Source: Thalassotalea agarivorans
GTDB lineage: Bacteria > Pseudomonadota > Gammaproteobacteria > Enterobacterales > Alteromonadaceae
Assembly: GCF_030295955.1 (NCBI RefSeq)
Contig: NZ_AP027363.1
Location: 124,001 to 188,000 of the forward strand
Reading direction: 5' to 3'
Length of the DNA stretch: 64,000 nt
In this document: positions 48,061 to 56,404 of the stretch, piece after piece
Layout: every line of letters starts with the position of its first letter
How positions within the stretch are numbered: position 1 is the stretch's first letter
Program-made: the position numbers and the translations under genes
The notes under the pieces: generated by a model
What the model was told of the DNA's origin: nothing
The model's database searches: none
What the model saw: the letters and a program-made list of their open reading frames with translations, nothing else

Positions 48061-48102
48061 TGTAAGCGCTTTCATTAAAACTTGCAACCAATCCGCAGTA
48101 AA
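48061..48102 (-). promoter_or_regulatory. Promoter of the GH94 operon with LacI-type operator O1
   Basis: On the minus strand TTTACT (48097-48102) and TTTAAT (48074-48079) are 17 bases apart. The operator TGTAAGCGCTTTCA (48061-48074) begins where transcription would start, so a bound repressor would block the promoter. The -10/-35 match is moderate; the operator is clear. Confidence 0.6.
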
Positions 48103-48106
48103 TTTT

Positions 48107-48120
48107 TGGAAGCGCTTTCA
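48107..48120. promoter_or_regulatory. LacI-type operator O2
   Basis: TGGAAGCGCTTTCA shares the AGCGCT core and TTTCA arm with the other sites. It lies 46 bases centre to centre from O1, upstream of the -35 of the GH94 operon, and may be an auxiliary site. Confidence 0.6.
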
Positions 48121-48246
48121 CATTATTGAGTTTTTTCACTATGTATTTGGTGCATAAAAAATGTTTATTTAACTTTTATTTTTTAAATAAACTAATGATT
48201 TTATTTGGTATTTTTCAACATTGTTAATTAATCGGTACAATTTCTG

Positions 48247-48291
48247 TTGCTTTTAAAAGTGATTTATCCTAAGTTAATGTAAGCGCTTACA
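48247..48291 (+). promoter_or_regulatory. Promoter of the TonB-dependent receptor with operator O3
   Basis: TTGCTT (48247-48252) and TAAGTT (48270-48275) are 17 bases apart. The perfect palindrome TGTAAGCGCTTACA (48278-48291) covers the predicted start point, the same geometry as at the other two promoters. Confidence 0.62.
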
Positions 48292-48365
48292 AAAAAGTGA
48301 GAGCTTTTCGTGGCGCGAAAAAACAACAAACAAAAAATGCGACACTATGTCGAGGGGAGAGGATT

Positions 48366-51300
48366 ATGACGCAAGTCAAATTCAAGAAATCAAAGTTAGC
48401 TTCAAGCCTATCTCTGATTTTGGGTGCGGCTACTATGTCTCACGCCTATGCAGCGGAAGAGCAAGCCAGCGCAAATTCAGAAGAAGTAGAAGTAATAGAA
48501 GTCACCGGTATTCGTGGTGCTGCTATTCGCTCTATGGATGTAAAACGTGAATCAACAGGTATTGTTGATGCACTATCTGCGGAAGATATTGGTAAGTTTC
48601 CTGATAGTAACTTAGCAGAGGCACTTCAACGTATCTCTGGTGTATCAATTGACCGTAATAACGGTGAGGGTCAAAAAGTCTCGATTCGTGGCTTTGGTCC
48701 AGACCGTAACCTTGTTTTGTTAAATGGTCGTCAGTTACCAAATACTAATGGTGACCGTTCATTTAACTTCGACAACATTGCAGCAGAGGTTGTATCTGGT
48801 GCAGAAGTTTATAAAACAGCCGATGCCAAACTGCCAACCGGTGGTCTAGGTGGTACTATCAACATCCTTACTAATATGCCGCTTCAAAATGATGGTTTGA
48901 AAGCAGGTATTAGTGTTAAAGGGTTACATGACACCTCTAGCGATGAAAACAGCGGTATAACACCAGAATTATCAGGTTTATATTCAGACGTTTTTGCCGA
49001 TGGTAAATTCGGTGTTTCACTTTCTGGTAGTTACCAAAAACGTGAATCTGGTAACCAGCAAGCCAATGTTGGTACAGGTTGGCGTTCGTTCCCAGCGGTT
49101 GTAAACCAGGACTGGAGTGGCAGTAACGCACAGTGGGGTGGTGTTCCATACGAGAACCAAGTAAACCGTCCTGATCCAGCAAGTGATTCTATTTACTCTG
49201 TTCCTCAAACAACGATTTATCGTTTTGAAGAAGAGCAGCGTACACGTATTAACAGCCAGTTAGTCTTGCAATTCCGTCCAATCGAGAACTTTACAGCAAC
49301 TGTCGATTTTATTTACGCAAGTAAAGAAGTTGATCGTCAAGCGAATGAAGTGTCTGCTTGGTATACGTTTGCACCTTCAGAGAACGTATGGACAGATGGC
49401 CCAGTAGCTTCGCCATTGCTATATAGCGAAACTTACGGCAGCAACCAAGATTTATCAATGGCGGCATCAGTTTCAGGTACTAAAGAAACAACATCTGGCG
49501 TTGGTTTAAACCTAGAATGGCAAGTTTCTGACAGCTTATCACTAGCGCTTGATCACCACAGCACAACAGCTGAAGGTACGCCAAATAGCCCATGGGGTTC
49601 TTCAAATGCGCTTTCTATGGCAGCGTTTGTACGTACTTCTGCAGCGACTGATTTTACAGGTGACTTACCAGTATTAGCCGTAGGTGGTTCTTCTGCTGTA
49701 ACGCCGCAAGATATGCGCGTAACAGGTTCTTTCTTCCGTAACGAAGAAACAGATACAGAAGTCGATCAAACACAAATTAGCGGTACGCTAGAATTAGACG
49801 AATGGGGTAGCATTGATTTTGGTGCATCAACATTAACAACGTCTAACCACTTTAAAGCTGTTCAAGTTCAGCGTAATGACTGGGGTGGTGTAGGTGCAGC
49901 GGGCGACTTCGATGATGCCTTCTTCCCTGAAGCAAGCGTATATGACAAATTCGACCACGTGAGTGGTGGTGATTTCTCAAGCTTTGATCAATATCCTCAG
50001 TTCGCTGGTCGTAACTGGGAAATTGTTGACCGCTTCTTCATGTGGGATTTCGAATCAGTACGTGCTAGAGCAGAGCAGCTATATACGCCGCCGGGTGTAG
50101 TACCAGGTGCTGGTGATTGTGGCACGTTATTCTGTGCTTCAACTGACTACGCGCGCGATACAGACCGCTTCGTTGAAGAGAAAATGACGTCAGTTTACTT
50201 CCAGTACAACTATGAAGGTGAAATTGGCGAGATGCCATTTGATGTTCATGTTGGTGTACGTTACGAGAAAACAGATGTTGACGCTACTTCAGCTGTTCCA
50301 GCGTACGAAAATTATGGTCGTTGGGAAGGTGCTACAGAAACCGTACTTATCCAAAAACCAAATGAATTCGTGTATGAAACTCAAAGCGGTGACTATGATC
50401 ACGTATTACCTAGCATAAACTTTAATATCGAACCAATTGAAGACTTTATTGTACGTGCGGCATTTAGCCAAACGATTGGTCGAGCTTGGTATGGTAACTT
50501 GCAAGGTGGTACAACAGTAGGTACACAGTACAACCGTGGTGGCGCATCAGGTTCATCAGGTAACCCAGCGTTACTACCATTAGAATCAACTAACTTAGAT
50601 TTATCTTTTGAATACTATTATGACGAAGGTAGCTATGTATCATTAGCTTGGTTCGATAAGAAAGTTAAGAATGGTATTTCAACCGTTGTTGAGACACGTA
50701 ACACTCCAGAAATTTATGACCCAATGAATGGTCCTAAAGTTGATGAAGCGCGCGCTGCAACAGGTTCTAACGCCGATGATATCGTTCGTCAGTGGATCTT
50801 CGACAATTATGAAGATGGCTCGACGGTATTTATGGAAGATGGAAAAATTATCATCTTAGGTGTACCTAATGTTGATGACATCTTAGATATCAACGTTTCT
50901 ATCCCAAGTAACTCTTCAGAAGAGCAAGGTTATGACGGTCTAGAGCTAACATTGCAACACTTATTTGGTGATTCAGGTTTTGGTGTAATTGCAAACTACA
51001 CCATGGTTGACACAGATAACACGTTTGATAATGCAAGCTTAGATCCGCAACAAGCTGAATTAGGTATTTCTGATACAGCTAACTTTGTTGCCTTCTATGA
51101 TAATCACGGTTTCCAGGCACGTATTGCGTATAACTGGCGTGATGAGTTCTTAGTATCGACAGGTAACGACACAGGTCCTAACCCAAGATATACAGAAGCG
51201 TATCAACAAATCGACTTCAACGTAAGTTATGACATCCCGTCTGTTGAAGGCTTAGCGGTATTCGTAGAAGGTATTAATATTACTAACGAATACTCTCGCC

Positions 51301-51383
51301 AACACGGTCGCAGTGTCACAGAGGTGTTGAATGTAACAGAATATGGTGCACGTTACCTATTAGGTGCGCGTTACACATTCTAA
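48366..51383 (+). CDS. TonB-dependent receptor, TonB-Xanth-Caul type
   Basis: The 1005-residue product has a signal peptide ending near AYAAEEQ, a TonB box (VIEVTGIRG), a plug domain (IGKFPDSNLAEALQRISGVS, then VSIRGFGPDRNLVLLNGR and GLGGTINI) and a large 22-strand barrel ending in YLLGARYTF. This subfamily imports oligosaccharides in marine bacteria. GGGGAGAGG before ATG 48366 fixes the start over the in-frame ATG at 48297. Its promoter carries a LacI-type operator shared with glucosidase genes, so a beta-gluco-oligosaccharide ligand is likely. Confidence 0.92.
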   Translation: MTQVKFKKSKLASSLSLILGAATMSHAYAAEEQASANSEEVEVIEVTGIRGAAIRSMDVKRESTGIVDALSAEDIGKFPDSNLAEALQRISGVSIDRNNGEGQKVSIRGFGPDRNLVLLNGRQLPNTNGDRSFNFDNIAAEVVSGAEVYKTADAKLPTGGLGGTINILTNMPLQNDGLKAGISVKGLHDTSSDENSGITPELSGLYSDVFADGKFGVSLSGSYQKRESGNQQANVGTGWRSFPAVVNQDWSGSNAQWGGVPYENQVNRPDPASDSIYSVPQTTIYRFEEEQRTRINSQLVLQFRPIENFTATVDFIYASKEVDRQANEVSAWYTFAPSENVWTDGPVASPLLYSETYGSNQDLSMAASVSGTKETTSGVGLNLEWQVSDSLSLALDHHSTTAEGTPNSPWGSSNALSMAAFVRTSAATDFTGDLPVLAVGGSSAVTPQDMRVTGSFFRNEETDTEVDQTQISGTLELDEWGSIDFGASTLTTSNHFKAVQVQRNDWGGVGAAGDFDDAFFPEASVYDKFDHVSGGDFSSFDQYPQFAGRNWEIVDRFFMWDFESVRARAEQLYTPPGVVPGAGDCGTLFCASTDYARDTDRFVEEKMTSVYFQYNYEGEIGEMPFDVHVGVRYEKTDVDATSAVPAYENYGRWEGATETVLIQKPNEFVYETQSGDYDHVLPSINFNIEPIEDFIVRAAFSQTIGRAWYGNLQGGTTVGTQYNRGGASGSSGNPALLPLESTNLDLSFEYYYDEGSYVSLAWFDKKVKNGISTVVETRNTPEIYDPMNGPKVDEARAATGSNADDIVRQWIFDNYEDGSTVFMEDGKIIILGVPNVDDILDINVSIPSNSSEEQGYDGLELTLQHLFGDSGFGVIANYTMVDTDNTFDNASLDPQQAELGISDTANFVAFYDNHGFQARIAYNWRDEFLVSTGNDTGPNPRYTEAYQQIDFNVSYDIPSVEGLAVFVEGINITNEYSRQHGRSVTEVLNVTEYGARYLLGARYTF

Positions 51384-51395
51384 GAAGTACTACCT

Positions 51396-51433
51396 AAAAA
51401 AGGCTGTTAGCCCTAGCTAACAGCCTCTTTTTT
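51396..51433 (+). terminator. Terminator of the receptor gene
   Basis: AGGCTGTTAG and CTAACAGCCT pair around CCCTAG, with a T run after. Some readthrough into the halogenase genes is possible. Confidence 0.88.
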
Positions 51434-51436
51434 AAG

Positions 51437-51578
51437 TGCTCATTTTAGAGCTTAATATTGGCTAAGCTTGTATTGTTGCATCAAACTCATATATCGCCTC
51501 CCCTCAGGTAATTTATGTCTAGCTTGACTGCTTAAATCTCGATATAGTCTTAATTGATATTAAGCTCTCAAATGAGCA
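51437..51578. repeat. 142-base element bounded by 22-base inverted repeats
   Basis: The arms 51437-51458 (beginning TGCTCATTTTAGAGC) and 51557-51578 (ending CTCAAATGAGCA) are inverted copies with one mismatch. Inside, TATATCG (near 51492) and CGATATA (near 51540) form a second nested pair. The right arm ends seven bases before the halogenase ribosome site GAAGG. It could fold as a leader RNA or be a small mobile-like repeat; no target duplication is seen. Confidence 0.65.
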
Positions 51579-51598
51579 TTGTCTGAAGGCTGTAATCA

Positions 51599-53134
51599 GT
51601 GGTAAACGAATCTAACTCTATTGTCATCGTAGGCGGCGGAACAGCTGGCTGGATAACTGCGGGCGTAATAGCAGCCCAGCATAAAGGGCAGGTCAGTGTG
51701 ACCTTAGTAGAGTCTCCTGATATTCCTACTATTGGCGTAGGTGAGGGTACCTGGCCGACGATGCGTAAAACACTTGAGCAGATGGGAATTTCTGAAACAA
51801 CCTTTGTAAGGCAATGTGACGCTAGTTTCAAACAAGGTTCTCTCTTTAAAGATTGGCACAGTATTGGCCATCAATATTATCACCCCTTTACCTTACCCAC
51901 CGGATATCAAGAAATTAACTTGGCGCCTTATTGGTTGCCGCACAAACAGCGTATGCCATTTGCTTTTGCAACCTCGCCACAAGCGGCGATATGCGAACAG
52001 GGATTAGCACCTAAACAAATAGGCACTAAGGAATATGCATTTTTTAACAATTACGGTTATCACCTTGATGCGGGTAAATTCAGCGAACTGCTAAAACAGC
52101 ATTGTGTTGAGTCTTTGGCGGTGAAACACGTCTTAGCCAATGTCGCCACCATAACCAATGATGCGAGTGGCGATATTGACCACCTTGTTCTTGATAGCGG
52201 AGAGACTATTTCAGGGAAATTGTTTGTCGATTGCACAGGGCAACATAGTTTACTCCTTGGCAAACACTATAATGTTTCCTATCTGGACCAGTCTAAATAC
52301 TTGTTTAATGACACGGCTATTGCATTGCAGCTGCCGTATAAAACGGAGCAAGAAAACATTGCTTCGGCGACCATTTCAACGGGCCAATCATGTGGCTGGA
52401 TTTGGGATATAGGCCTGCCTACAAGGCGTGGTACAGGCCTGGTTTATTCATCTGCACATGCTGATGAGCAAACTGCTATGGATGTATTAATGGCTTACGC
52501 CAAAGAGCGTGTAACTGAGCAGCAATTTTCGCAGTTAAGTCCACGTAAAATTTCCATCGCTCCTGGTTATAGGAAAGAATTTTGGCATCGAAACTGTGTA
52601 GCGGTTGGCATGTCAGCTGGCTTTATAGAACCGCTTGAAGCGTCAGCATTGGCTTTAGTCGAGTTGTCAGCGAAGATGATCAGCGAGCAGTTACCTAAAA
52701 CGCGTGAGGCAATGACAATTGTTGCTAATCGTTTTAATAAGAAATTCGAACAACGCTGGCAACAGATTATTGATTTTTTAAAACTGCATTATGTTTTGAG
52801 CGAGCGCGACGACAGCGCATATTGGCGTGACCATCGCGATCCAGCAGGCATTCCAGAGTCGTTACAAGAACAGCTGATCTTGTGGAAAACGCAATCGCCT
52901 TACACCTATGACAGTATGTACACGGAAGAGTTGTTTCCGTCGGCCAGTAACCAATACATACTTTATGGCATGGACTTTACAACAGACATCGATCCAACGT
53001 CACTTGCTAATGTTGAACGAGCAGATCGTTTAATTAATGAGAATTTGCAGCGCACCCGTCAAATGATGGCGGCACTGCCAACAAATAGAGAATTGTTACA
53101 ACAAGTCAAAGCGCAAGGCTTTGCAAAAATATAA
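51599..53134 (+). CDS. Flavin-dependent halogenase homologue, divergent subgroup
   Basis: The 511-residue product has VGGGTAGW at residues 11-18 and a Lys at 78 in CDASFKQGSLFKDW, the halogenase position. SAGFIEPLEASALAL follows near residue 340. In place of WxWxIP it has WIWDIGLP, with Gly where Pro is usual. It therefore belongs to a separate subgroup from the other two halogenases here. GTG start with GAAGG nine bases before. It heads an apparent operon with SapC, cupin, halogenase and DUF6445 genes. Confidence 0.87.
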   Translation: MVNESNSIVIVGGGTAGWITAGVIAAQHKGQVSVTLVESPDIPTIGVGEGTWPTMRKTLEQMGISETTFVRQCDASFKQGSLFKDWHSIGHQYYHPFTLPTGYQEINLAPYWLPHKQRMPFAFATSPQAAICEQGLAPKQIGTKEYAFFNNYGYHLDAGKFSELLKQHCVESLAVKHVLANVATITNDASGDIDHLVLDSGETISGKLFVDCTGQHSLLLGKHYNVSYLDQSKYLFNDTAIALQLPYKTEQENIASATISTGQSCGWIWDIGLPTRRGTGLVYSSAHADEQTAMDVLMAYAKERVTEQQFSQLSPRKISIAPGYRKEFWHRNCVAVGMSAGFIEPLEASALALVELSAKMISEQLPKTREAMTIVANRFNKKFEQRWQQIIDFLKLHYVLSERDDSAYWRDHRDPAGIPESLQEQLILWKTQSPYTYDSMYTEELFPSASNQYILYGMDFTTDIDPTSLANVERADRLINENLQRTRQMMAALPTNRELLQQVKAQGFAKI

Positions 53135-53150
53135 ATATTGGGGAACAAAA

Positions 53151-53879
53151 ATGGCAACAAATGCTTTATTAAACAGTGTTGATCATAAAAATCTGAAAGT
53201 TATTACAGATAGAAGTGCGCAATATGGCGACAACGTATGGTTTGCGATGACATTCCCTGCTGAGTTTCGAAGTGTTCAAAATTACTATCCTATTTTTTTC
53301 CAAAAAGACAGTAAAACGGGTCAGTTTTATGCTGTTGCATTGTTTGGATTTGAAGATAAAGAAAACCTATTTTTAACCGAGCAAGGGTGGGAAGCAGGTT
53401 ACATTCCATTGTCTATTCAGCGCCAGCCTTTCGCTATTGCTGTTCAAGACGTAGACGAAAATGGTGAAGAAAAGCAGCAACGTATGCTGACCATCGATAT
53501 GGACAATCCGCGCGTAAGTGAAACGCAAGGTGAAGCACTGTTTAAAGAGTATGGCGGCAATACACCGTATCTTGATTACATGGCAGACATGCTAGAAGCC
53601 TTACATCATGGTGTAGGTGATAGCGCAGATTTTTTTCATGCACTAACTGAACTAGATTTAATTGAGAGTGTAACTGTAGATTTAGAATTGAATAATAAAT
53701 CACAACATCAACTAGTAGGCTTTTACACCATTAAAGAAGAGTCACTTGCTACGCTGACTAAAGATCAGCTTGCTGGTATGCATCAAAAAGGATATTTACA
53801 AGCGATATATATGGTGATGGCATCACAGGGAAATATACGCCAGCTACTGAGCCGTAAAAACAAACAACTTGGTTTGTAG
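53151..53879 (+). CDS. SapC family protein
   Basis: The 242-residue product belongs to SapC, named after a Campylobacter S-layer locus, with no proven function. It has no signal peptide. It shows YYPIFFQKDSKTGQFYAVALFGF, ENLFLTEQGWEAGYIPLSI and a C-terminal QAIYMVMASQGNIRQLLSRK. SapC genes recur next to TonB-dependent receptors and tryptophan-halogenase genes. GGGGA precedes ATG 53151; the frame's earlier start at 53121 overlaps the halogenase end and is less likely. Confidence 0.85.
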   Translation: MATNALLNSVDHKNLKVITDRSAQYGDNVWFAMTFPAEFRSVQNYYPIFFQKDSKTGQFYAVALFGFEDKENLFLTEQGWEAGYIPLSIQRQPFAIAVQDVDENGEEKQQRMLTIDMDNPRVSETQGEALFKEYGGNTPYLDYMADMLEALHHGVGDSADFFHALTELDLIESVTVDLELNNKSQHQLVGFYTIKEESLATLTKDQLAGMHQKGYLQAIYMVMASQGNIRQLLSRKNKQLGL

Positions 53880-53888
53880 GTCGTTACA

Positions 53889-54893
53889 ATGCGCCAGGTT
53901 GAGCAGGTAGTAGATTGTAAAGCTGATAATATCCTTGAGGATATTAAAAACAGCGCAAAGCCGCTTATTTTGCGCGGCTTTGCATCTCACTGGCCACTTG
54001 TAAAGGCTGGTTTAGAAGGTGCTCAGCAAGCAGCGCAGTATCTGCTTAAGTTTTACAATGGTCGACCTGTAAGTGGCTGTTTAGCTCCACCTGAAGCCAA
54101 GGGAAGAATCTATTACAACGACGCATTAACCGGATTCAATTTTAACGCCTCGCATGTACCGCTAGCAGTCGTAATGGAAAAACTGTTGCAGCATGTGGGC
54201 GATACGCAAGCTCCCGGTATGTATGTAGCATCAACAGATGCTGAGCAATGGTTTCCAGATTTAATCCGTGAAAACTTCGCGGATTTACAGCATGAAAACG
54301 CAATAGCTAATGTTTGGATAGGCAATAAAACCCGCATCGCGGCACATTATGACTTTCCTCAAAACATCGCTGTTTCTGCAGTTGGTCGCCGTAGATTTAC
54401 GCTATTTCCTCCTGAGCAGATTTCCAATTTGTATGTTGGTCCACTCGAATTTGCTCCGGGTGGTCAGGCAATTAGCATGGTGGATATGGCGCAACCAGAT
54501 TTTGCTAAGCACCCTAGATTTAAAGAGGCATTAGATGCAGCTTTTATAGCGGAGTTAGAACCAGGTGACGCATTGCTCCTGCCAAGTATGTGGTGGCATC
54601 ACGTCGAGGCTTTGGACGATTTTAACGTGCTGGTCACTCATTGGTGGCGGAATTCACCTGCCTATATGGGTAAACCTGATCACGCACTCTCAGCAGCGTT
54701 GTTGGCGTTAAGGGGTTTACCTGAGGCCCAGAAACAAGCGTGGAAAGCGATTTTTGATCATTATATTTTTTCCGATAGTGCGGCGAGCGTAGATCATATT
54801 CCTGAACATGTTAGAGCACAATTAAGTGTGCCATTGTCTGAAGAAAAAGCGCTGCAATTACGTGCAGACCTTTTAAACAAATTAAAACAGTAA
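53889..54893 (+). CDS. Cupin-8 (JmjC-like) Fe(II)/2-oxoglutarate oxygenase
   Basis: The 334-residue cytoplasmic product belongs to the cupin-8 group, related to hydroxylases such as FIH. It has PLILRGFASHWPLVKAG at the start, the metal pair His153-x-Asp155 (AAHYDFPQN), the downstream His near residue 237 (MWWHHVE) and LEPGDALLLPSMW. It likely hydroxylates an amino-acid side chain or small molecule. Between SapC and the second halogenase it suggests that halogenation and hydroxylation act on one substrate. Confidence 0.85.
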   Translation: MRQVEQVVDCKADNILEDIKNSAKPLILRGFASHWPLVKAGLEGAQQAAQYLLKFYNGRPVSGCLAPPEAKGRIYYNDALTGFNFNASHVPLAVVMEKLLQHVGDTQAPGMYVASTDAEQWFPDLIRENFADLQHENAIANVWIGNKTRIAAHYDFPQNIAVSAVGRRRFTLFPPEQISNLYVGPLEFAPGGQAISMVDMAQPDFAKHPRFKEALDAAFIAELEPGDALLLPSMWWHHVEALDDFNVLVTHWWRNSPAYMGKPDHALSAALLALRGLPEAQKQAWKAIFDHYIFSDSAASVDHIPEHVRAQLSVPLSEEKALQLRADLLNKLKQ

Positions 54894-54904
54894 AGTTGGC
54901 TAAG

Positions 54905-56404
54905 ATGAGTACAGATAAACGTATAAGAAAAATTGTCATTGCCGGCGGTGGTACCGCAGGTTGGATGGCGGCCGCTGGGTTGTCAAAATTAATGGGGAAA
55001 AATGGCAATTTAGAGGTGAAGCTTGTTGAATCCGATGATATTCCAACTGTCGGTGTTGGTGAAGCTACCATTCCTACCTTACATATTTTTCATCGCTTGT
55101 TGGGTATCAATGAACAAGAGTTTATGGCTAAAACGAATGCCACGTTTAAACTAGGGATTTCGTTTGAAAATTGGCGAGATGTCAAAAAAGACTATATTCA
55201 TTCTTTTGGCTTTTTAGGCAAAGACAGCTGGGCGGCAGGTTTTCAGCATTTCTGGTTAAAAGGGCAGCAACTTGGCATTGCTAAGCCTATTGGTGATTAC
55301 TGCACAGAGCATCTTGCCAGTCGCGAAGGAAGATTTGCGGTCTTGCCTAAACAAGATTTAAATCATGCGTTTCATTTGGATGCCGCGCTATACGCTAAAT
55401 TTTTGCAAGAAATAGCTACTAAGCATGGTGTCGAACGAGTTGAAGGTAAAATCGATAAAGTTAACCTTGATGAAGAAACCGGCTATATCCAATCGTTGGA
55501 TTTAGCCAATGGTAAGCATGTCGAAGGCGATTTGTTTATTGATTGTACTGGTTTTAGAGGGTTATTGATTGAACAAGCCTTACATACAGGTTTTGACGAT
55601 TGGAGCCATTTACTGCCTTGCGATAGTGCGATTGCGGTACAAACGACATCAAACGATAAGTTTCCTCCATATACAAGATCGATAGCCCACGATGCCGGTT
55701 GGCAATGGCGCATTCCTCTGCAAAATAGAACGGGCAATGGGTTAGTATTTTGTAGTAAATATATGACCGATCAACAGGCAATTGATACGCTGCTGGCTAA
55801 TGTAGAAGGGGAATTATTGAATGAACCTCGCGTTATAAAATACAAAACCGGCACGCGTCGAAAGCATTGGAACAAAAACTGTATCGCCATCGGTTTATCA
55901 TCAGGTTTTATTGAACCGTTAGAATCAACAAGTATCCATTTGTTTCAGCGCGGTATTATTCGATTAATGCAATTGTTTCCTTATGATGGCATTAACGAAG
56001 CAGATGTTGATGAATTTAATCAGCAAACTATGACAGAAATCTATAATGTGCGAGATTTCATCATACTCCATTACCACTTAACTGAACGCACCGATTCAGC
56101 CTTTTGGCGTTACTGCAAAAATATGCCAATACCTGAAACGTTGAAACACCGCATGGATTTGTTTGGTAAATCTGGACGCGTGTATAAGAAAGCAGATGAA
56201 CTGTTTGGCGAGAACTCATGGATACAAGTGATGATGGGGCAGGGATTGATGCCTGAGCGATATCATCCCATTGTAGACATGATGCCGGAAGAAGATTTGA
56301 AAGGCTTTTTGCAGAATGTAGAAATGGGTGTCAGAAAGAAAGTAGACAGTTGGCCTAATCATCACGATTTTATTCAACATTATTGTCAGGCGAATATTGA
56401 TTAA
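54905..56404 (+). CDS. Flavin-dependent tryptophan-halogenase homologue
   Basis: The 499-residue product has AGGGTAGW at residues 13-20, Lys82 in NATFKLGISFENW, the signature WQWRIP and SSGFIEPLESTSIHL. It is a close paralogue of the gene at 39614, with long identical blocks such as NGLVFCSKY. ATG at 54905 is preferred; TTG at 54896 is also open. It starts 11 bases after the cupin gene and its stop shares one base with the next ATG (TAATG). Confidence 0.88.
   Translation: MSTDKRIRKIVIAGGGTAGWMAAAGLSKLMGKNGNLEVKLVESDDIPTVGVGEATIPTLHIFHRLLGINEQEFMAKTNATFKLGISFENWRDVKKDYIHSFGFLGKDSWAAGFQHFWLKGQQLGIAKPIGDYCTEHLASREGRFAVLPKQDLNHAFHLDAALYAKFLQEIATKHGVERVEGKIDKVNLDEETGYIQSLDLANGKHVEGDLFIDCTGFRGLLIEQALHTGFDDWSHLLPCDSAIAVQTTSNDKFPPYTRSIAHDAGWQWRIPLQNRTGNGLVFCSKYMTDQQAIDTLLANVEGELLNEPRVIKYKTGTRRKHWNKNCIAIGLSSGFIEPLESTSIHLFQRGIIRLMQLFPYDGINEADVDEFNQQTMTEIYNVRDFIILHYHLTERTDSAFWRYCKNMPIPETLKHRMDLFGKSGRVYKKADELFGENSWIQVMMGQGLMPERYHPIVDMMPEEDLKGFLQNVEMGVRKKVDSWPNHHDFIQHYCQANID

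Larger units (their letters stand above)
48033..48365. other. Divergent regulatory region, 333 bases
   Basis: Apart from the two promoters and three operators given separately, the middle (about 48125-48245) is very AT-rich and holds no gene or hairpin that I can see. The receptor frame is open back to 48297, but that stretch is untranslated leader: the ribosome site GGGGAGAGG lies before 48366. Confidence 0.5.

Noticed and set aside
48297-48365. N-terminal extension of the TonB-dependent receptor
   Set aside because: The ATG at 48297 has no ribosome site and would bury the signal peptide; GGGGAGAGG precedes ATG 48366.
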